Shown one piece after another: positions 61,635-64,000 of a DNA stretch of 64,000 nucleotides. Source of the DNA: an uncultured Eubacteriales bacterium. Lineage in GTDB: Bacteria > Bacillota > Clostridia > Oscillospirales > Acutalibacteraceae. The notes below the pieces were generated by a model, which did no database searches, was not told the origin of the DNA, and saw nothing but the letters and a program-made list of their open reading frames with translations. The first letter of the stretch is position 1. Each line of letters opens with the position of its first letter. The position numbers and the translations under genes are program-made. The stretch covers positions 1 through 64,000 of the forward strand of contig CAKTEE010000003.1 in assembly GCA_934546985.1 (NCBI GenBank). Reading direction: 5' to 3'.

Positions 61635-62348
61635 TTATTTCTTATCGTTAATTTCAGACATATAACCAGCTGTTATAATACCAGCTGGAAGTGCAACAAT
61701 GGCAATCCCCATAAAGGCTGAAATCATTGTAATAATCCGGCCTAATGTTGTTACTGGATATATATCGCCATATCCCATCGTGGTTAAAGAAACTGTTGCC
61801 CAATACACGGCGTCAAAAAAACTATCGAAAGAATTAGGCTCAATGTTAAATATCACAAGCGCTGAAACAAGTATATATCCAACAGCAAGAGTTCCTACTG
61901 CAATTAAGGCATCCTTGGATTTTCTAAATACATTTATAATAATTTGTATATTTTTTGAATATCGAAAAGTTTTAAAAACCCTAAATACTTTAAAAGTTCT
62001 AATAAGCCTGAATAATCTTAACGCTTTAAAAACACTGTTTAATATTATTAGCGATGGTAAAATAGAAAGTAAATCTATAATGGCCATGAATGAAAATGGA
62101 TATTTTAAAAATGGGATTTTTGAATTTTTTTGATATTTATAATCTGCTGTAGCCCACCGCAGTAAATAATCAATGATAAAGACAGAAACAGATATTTTGT
62201 CAAGTATTTGAAAGGCGTACCACTCAGTTTTAAATGCCAGTGGTATAAGACTGATGAATATGATGAACATCATTGCTAAATCATATATTTTACTTACTAA
62301 ATCATTATCCTTTGGACGTTCGATAATTTCATAAAGCCTCTTCCGCAT
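61635..62348 (-). CDS. Voltage-gated potassium channel, six-helix type
   Basis: This 237-residue protein has six helices. The S4 helix has a regular array of basic residues (FKALRLFRLIRTFKVFRVFK). The pore loop has the selectivity filter TMGYGD, and a final helix reads TMISAFMGIAIVALPAGIIT. Length is close to KvAP and other prokaryotic Kv channels. There is no RCK domain. Start ATG at 62346-62348 is preferred over GTG upstream. Confidence 0.9.
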   Translation of the reverse strand: MRKRLYEIIERPKDNDLVSKIYDLAMMFIIFISLIPLAFKTEWYAFQILDKISVSVFIIDYLLRWATADYKYQKNSKIPFLKYPFSFMAIIDLLSILPSLIILNSVFKALRLFRLIRTFKVFRVFKTFRYSKNIQIIINVFRKSKDALIAVGTLAVGYILVSALVIFNIEPNSFDSFFDAVYWATVSLTTMGYGDIYPVTTLGRIITMISAFMGIAIVALPAGIITAGYMSEINDKK

Positions 62349-62772
62349 AATAAACACCACCGATGATTAATAATGAGTGTATTAACCATATATTATCATA
62401 TAAGGTGCTATATTTCTACAAATATCGGTTGTTATATATTGATTTATTATCAAGGAGGAATGGTATACTTTTCCGGTGCAGCTTCGGCTGTACCGGCTTT
62501 TTGTATCTATTGAGATTTGATTCATTCACGGAGATGTAAAAAGCTTGTACCGGGTTATACTGCCATATCGAATAATTTTCTTCTTAATTCTTTGTACAGT
62601 CCTACAATATTTATATAATCTTGTAGAATTTTGTCGTTTCTGCCTTATCATTTCACAAGATATATAGTATAATTTTCTCATATAAAGGGAAGAAGGGGTG
62701 ATCCCCATGCAGAAATGACAGGATGACTGACAAACGCTATCAACAGGAATGACAGAAGAAAGGACAAAGAGG
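62349..62772. other. Intergenic stretch with a terminator and a short coding remnant
   Basis: A hairpin CCGGTGCAGC-TTCG-GCTGTACCGG (62473-62496) with a T-run (to 62503) lies after AAGGAGG and an ATG (62460) of a 17-codon frame that spans the hairpin. A leader peptide with attenuator is possible but unproven. No other feature is seen up to the next start. Confidence 0.5.
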
Positions 62773-64000
62773 ATGAAAAAAGCAAAGAAACTGATTGCAT
62801 GCATACTGACTCTGACAATGCTGCTTACCATGATCCCGGCTCAGGTTTTCGCACAGGACAGCGGAGTTTCCGCACCCGGTGAGATCATAACCCTGCCGGA
62901 GGATTACGTCAACGGTACACGGGTCAATGAAAGCGGGAAAAAGCTTTCCAATATCTCAGCAGAAGACCTGGAACTCAGAGACGCCAATGTCAAGCATTTC
63001 CGCTGTGAAGACGGAACTTACGTTGCCGCCTCTTACCCCATGCCTGTCCACTATGAAGAAAACGGGCAGTGGAAGGATATTGATAATTCCATGGTTTTCC
63101 GTGAATCTGCGGCCGTACAGGCTTTCAGCATGGAGGAATCAGCCGCACCGCAGAATACCGGAAGCTATGTCAATACATCCTCCGATATTTCCGTCAGCCT
63201 GCCGGAAACATTATCAAAAACCACCGGTATGACGCTGGACTTCGGAGGGAACCCCATCAGCTTCGGCCTGCTCTGCCCCAACGCATCCCAGGGGCAGGTC
63301 ATTGCAGACGAATCAATAATTGCACCAATGGCATATTCCGCTTTATCGGAAGAAGCGGTTAAGGAAACCAACTATGAGGATTACCTTACCCTTTCCAACC
63401 TGACTTCCGGCGTAAAATATGAAAATGTATACCCAAACACAGATGTGGAATATATCGTTTCCCCCGTGGGGATGAAAGAAAATATCATTATTAAAAGCAG
63501 GCAGGACAGTTACTCCTATACTTACCATATTGCGGCGGACGGGCTTACCCTGACCCTGAACGCGGATAAATCCGTGACCGCCCTGAATACAGAGGGGAAT
63601 CCCGTTTACACAATAGAAGCCCCTTACCTGTTTGACGCGGACGGCATTGAAAGCTATGATGTGGCAGCTGCCCTGAATGCCTCCGGCGACGGCTATGACC
63701 TTGTCTATACGCCGGATGTTCAATGGATGAACAGTAACGACCGTGTTTTTCCCGTTACGCTGGATCCGTCCATTATTGTGGAAACGAAAAAAAGCGATAT
63801 TCTGGATACTTATGTATCATCGTCGGAACCCACCGCCAACTGTTCCAGCAGGAGTTATTTTACTGTGGGCAACAACAAACTTGGGACGGACCGCGCCTAT
63901 CTGAAATTTAACGTACCGGATCTGCCCCATTGCAGCATGATCAATTATGCAAGCCTGAACCTTGCAGTACGGGATTATGACGGCGCTGCTTCCGGTTCCA
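62773..64000 (+). CDS. Secreted surface protein with DNRLRE-type module, 5' part only
   Basis: The first 409 codons run off the window without a stop. It begins with a signal peptide (KKAKKLIACILTLTMLLTMI, cut after VFA). The N-terminus has TLPEDYVNGTRVNESGKKLS, a beta-rich region with QDSYSYTYHIAADGLTLTLN, then DILDTYVSSSEPTANCSSRS, which is the pattern of DNRLRE domains seen in wall-associated RHS/YD-repeat proteins. A toxic C-terminus may lie beyond the edge. AAAGGA is upstream at spacing 10. Confidence 0.8.
   Translation, partial: MKKAKKLIACILTLTMLLTMIPAQVFAQDSGVSAPGEIITLPEDYVNGTRVNESGKKLSNISAEDLELRDANVKHFRCEDGTYVAASYPMPVHYEENGQWKDIDNSMVFRESAAVQAFSMEESAAPQNTGSYVNTSSDISVSLPETLSKTTGMTLDFGGNPISFGLLCPNASQGQVIADESIIAPMAYSALSEEAVKETNYEDYLTLSNLTSGVKYENVYPNTDVEYIVSPVGMKENIIIKSRQDSYSYTYHIAADGLTLTLNADKSVTALNTEGNPVYTIEAPYLFDADGIESYDVAAALNASGDGYDLVYTPDVQWMNSNDRVFPVTLDPSIIVETKKSDILDTYVSSSEPTANCSSRSYFTVGNNKLGTDRAYLKFNVPDLPHCSMINYASLNLAVRDYDGAASGS

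Noticed and set aside
62460..62513. 17-codon frame after AAGGAGG spanning a hairpin
   Set aside because: Could be a leader peptide, but the coding sequence is only what the hairpin dictates, and the downstream gene is on the other side of a long gap.
1..64000. CRISPR arrays and rRNA genes
   Set aside because: No regularly spaced direct repeats and no rRNA sequence were seen on either strand.

Overview
The window looks like the chromosome of a mid-GC, strictly fermentative Gram-positive of class Clostridia, most likely Oscillospirales (Ruminococcaceae/Oscillospiraceae). The signs are: a glgC/glgD pair of ADP-glucose pyrophosphorylase subunits, strong AGGAGG ribosome binding sites with many TTG and GTG starts, TTGACA/TATAAT promoters, a yybP-ykoY riboswitch, rpsF-ssb-rpsR order, and a PBSX/Mu-like phage module. 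The lineage is inferred from gene content only.

Layout. 1-6219: tail of an unknown gene, then the minus-strand glycogen operon glgB-glgC-glgD-glgA. 6448-6744: a small Smr protein. 6961-18660: a compact, one-directional phage-like element of 19 genes. It has packaging, portal, protease, capsid, connector and baseplate genes. I could find no sheath, tape measure, lysis, integrase or repressor gene in it. 18866-25501: plus-strand housekeeping genes (ilvE, an RluA-type pseudouridine synthase, a zinc phospholipase C-like protein, luxS with a decayed copy of its own 3' end, murA, a WalJ/YycJ-like hydrolase, rlmH). 25863-33406: mixed accessory genes (S1-domain protein, GNAT, suppressor-of-fused, NTF2-like, flippase-like membrane protein, PAP2 phosphatase, DUF4240, DUF421). 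33494-43426: secreted GH18 hydrolase, bifunctional homocysteine methyltransferase/MTHFR, pyrG, membrane proteins and hemW. 43441-47460: oxidoreductase, a pseudogene with UGA at an expected Trp codon, GNAT, proA-proB. 48374-53905: ASCH-like protein, tRNA-Arg(CCU), rpsF-ssb-rpsR, galU, a RING/zinc-ribbon membrane protein, prfB. 53981-57160: a P-type cation ATPase behind a complete manganese riboswitch with terminator and consensus promoter. 57343-64000: a C39-like protein lacking its cysteine, an orphan ABC ATPase, a sigma factor coupled to a large membrane-anchored protein, a voltage-gated K+ channel, and the 5' part of a secreted DNRLRE-type surface protein cut by the window edge.

How the parts fit. 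The glg operon makes ADP-glucose (GlgC/GlgD), polymerises it (GlgA) and branches it (GlgB). galU supplies UDP-glucose. yitJ and luxS belong to the homocysteine/methionine cycle. The most unusual item is the phage-like element: every gene is open and tightly coupled, which suggests maintenance, yet genes essential for a normal tailed phage are missing. A 36-codon gene sits where the tape measure would be.
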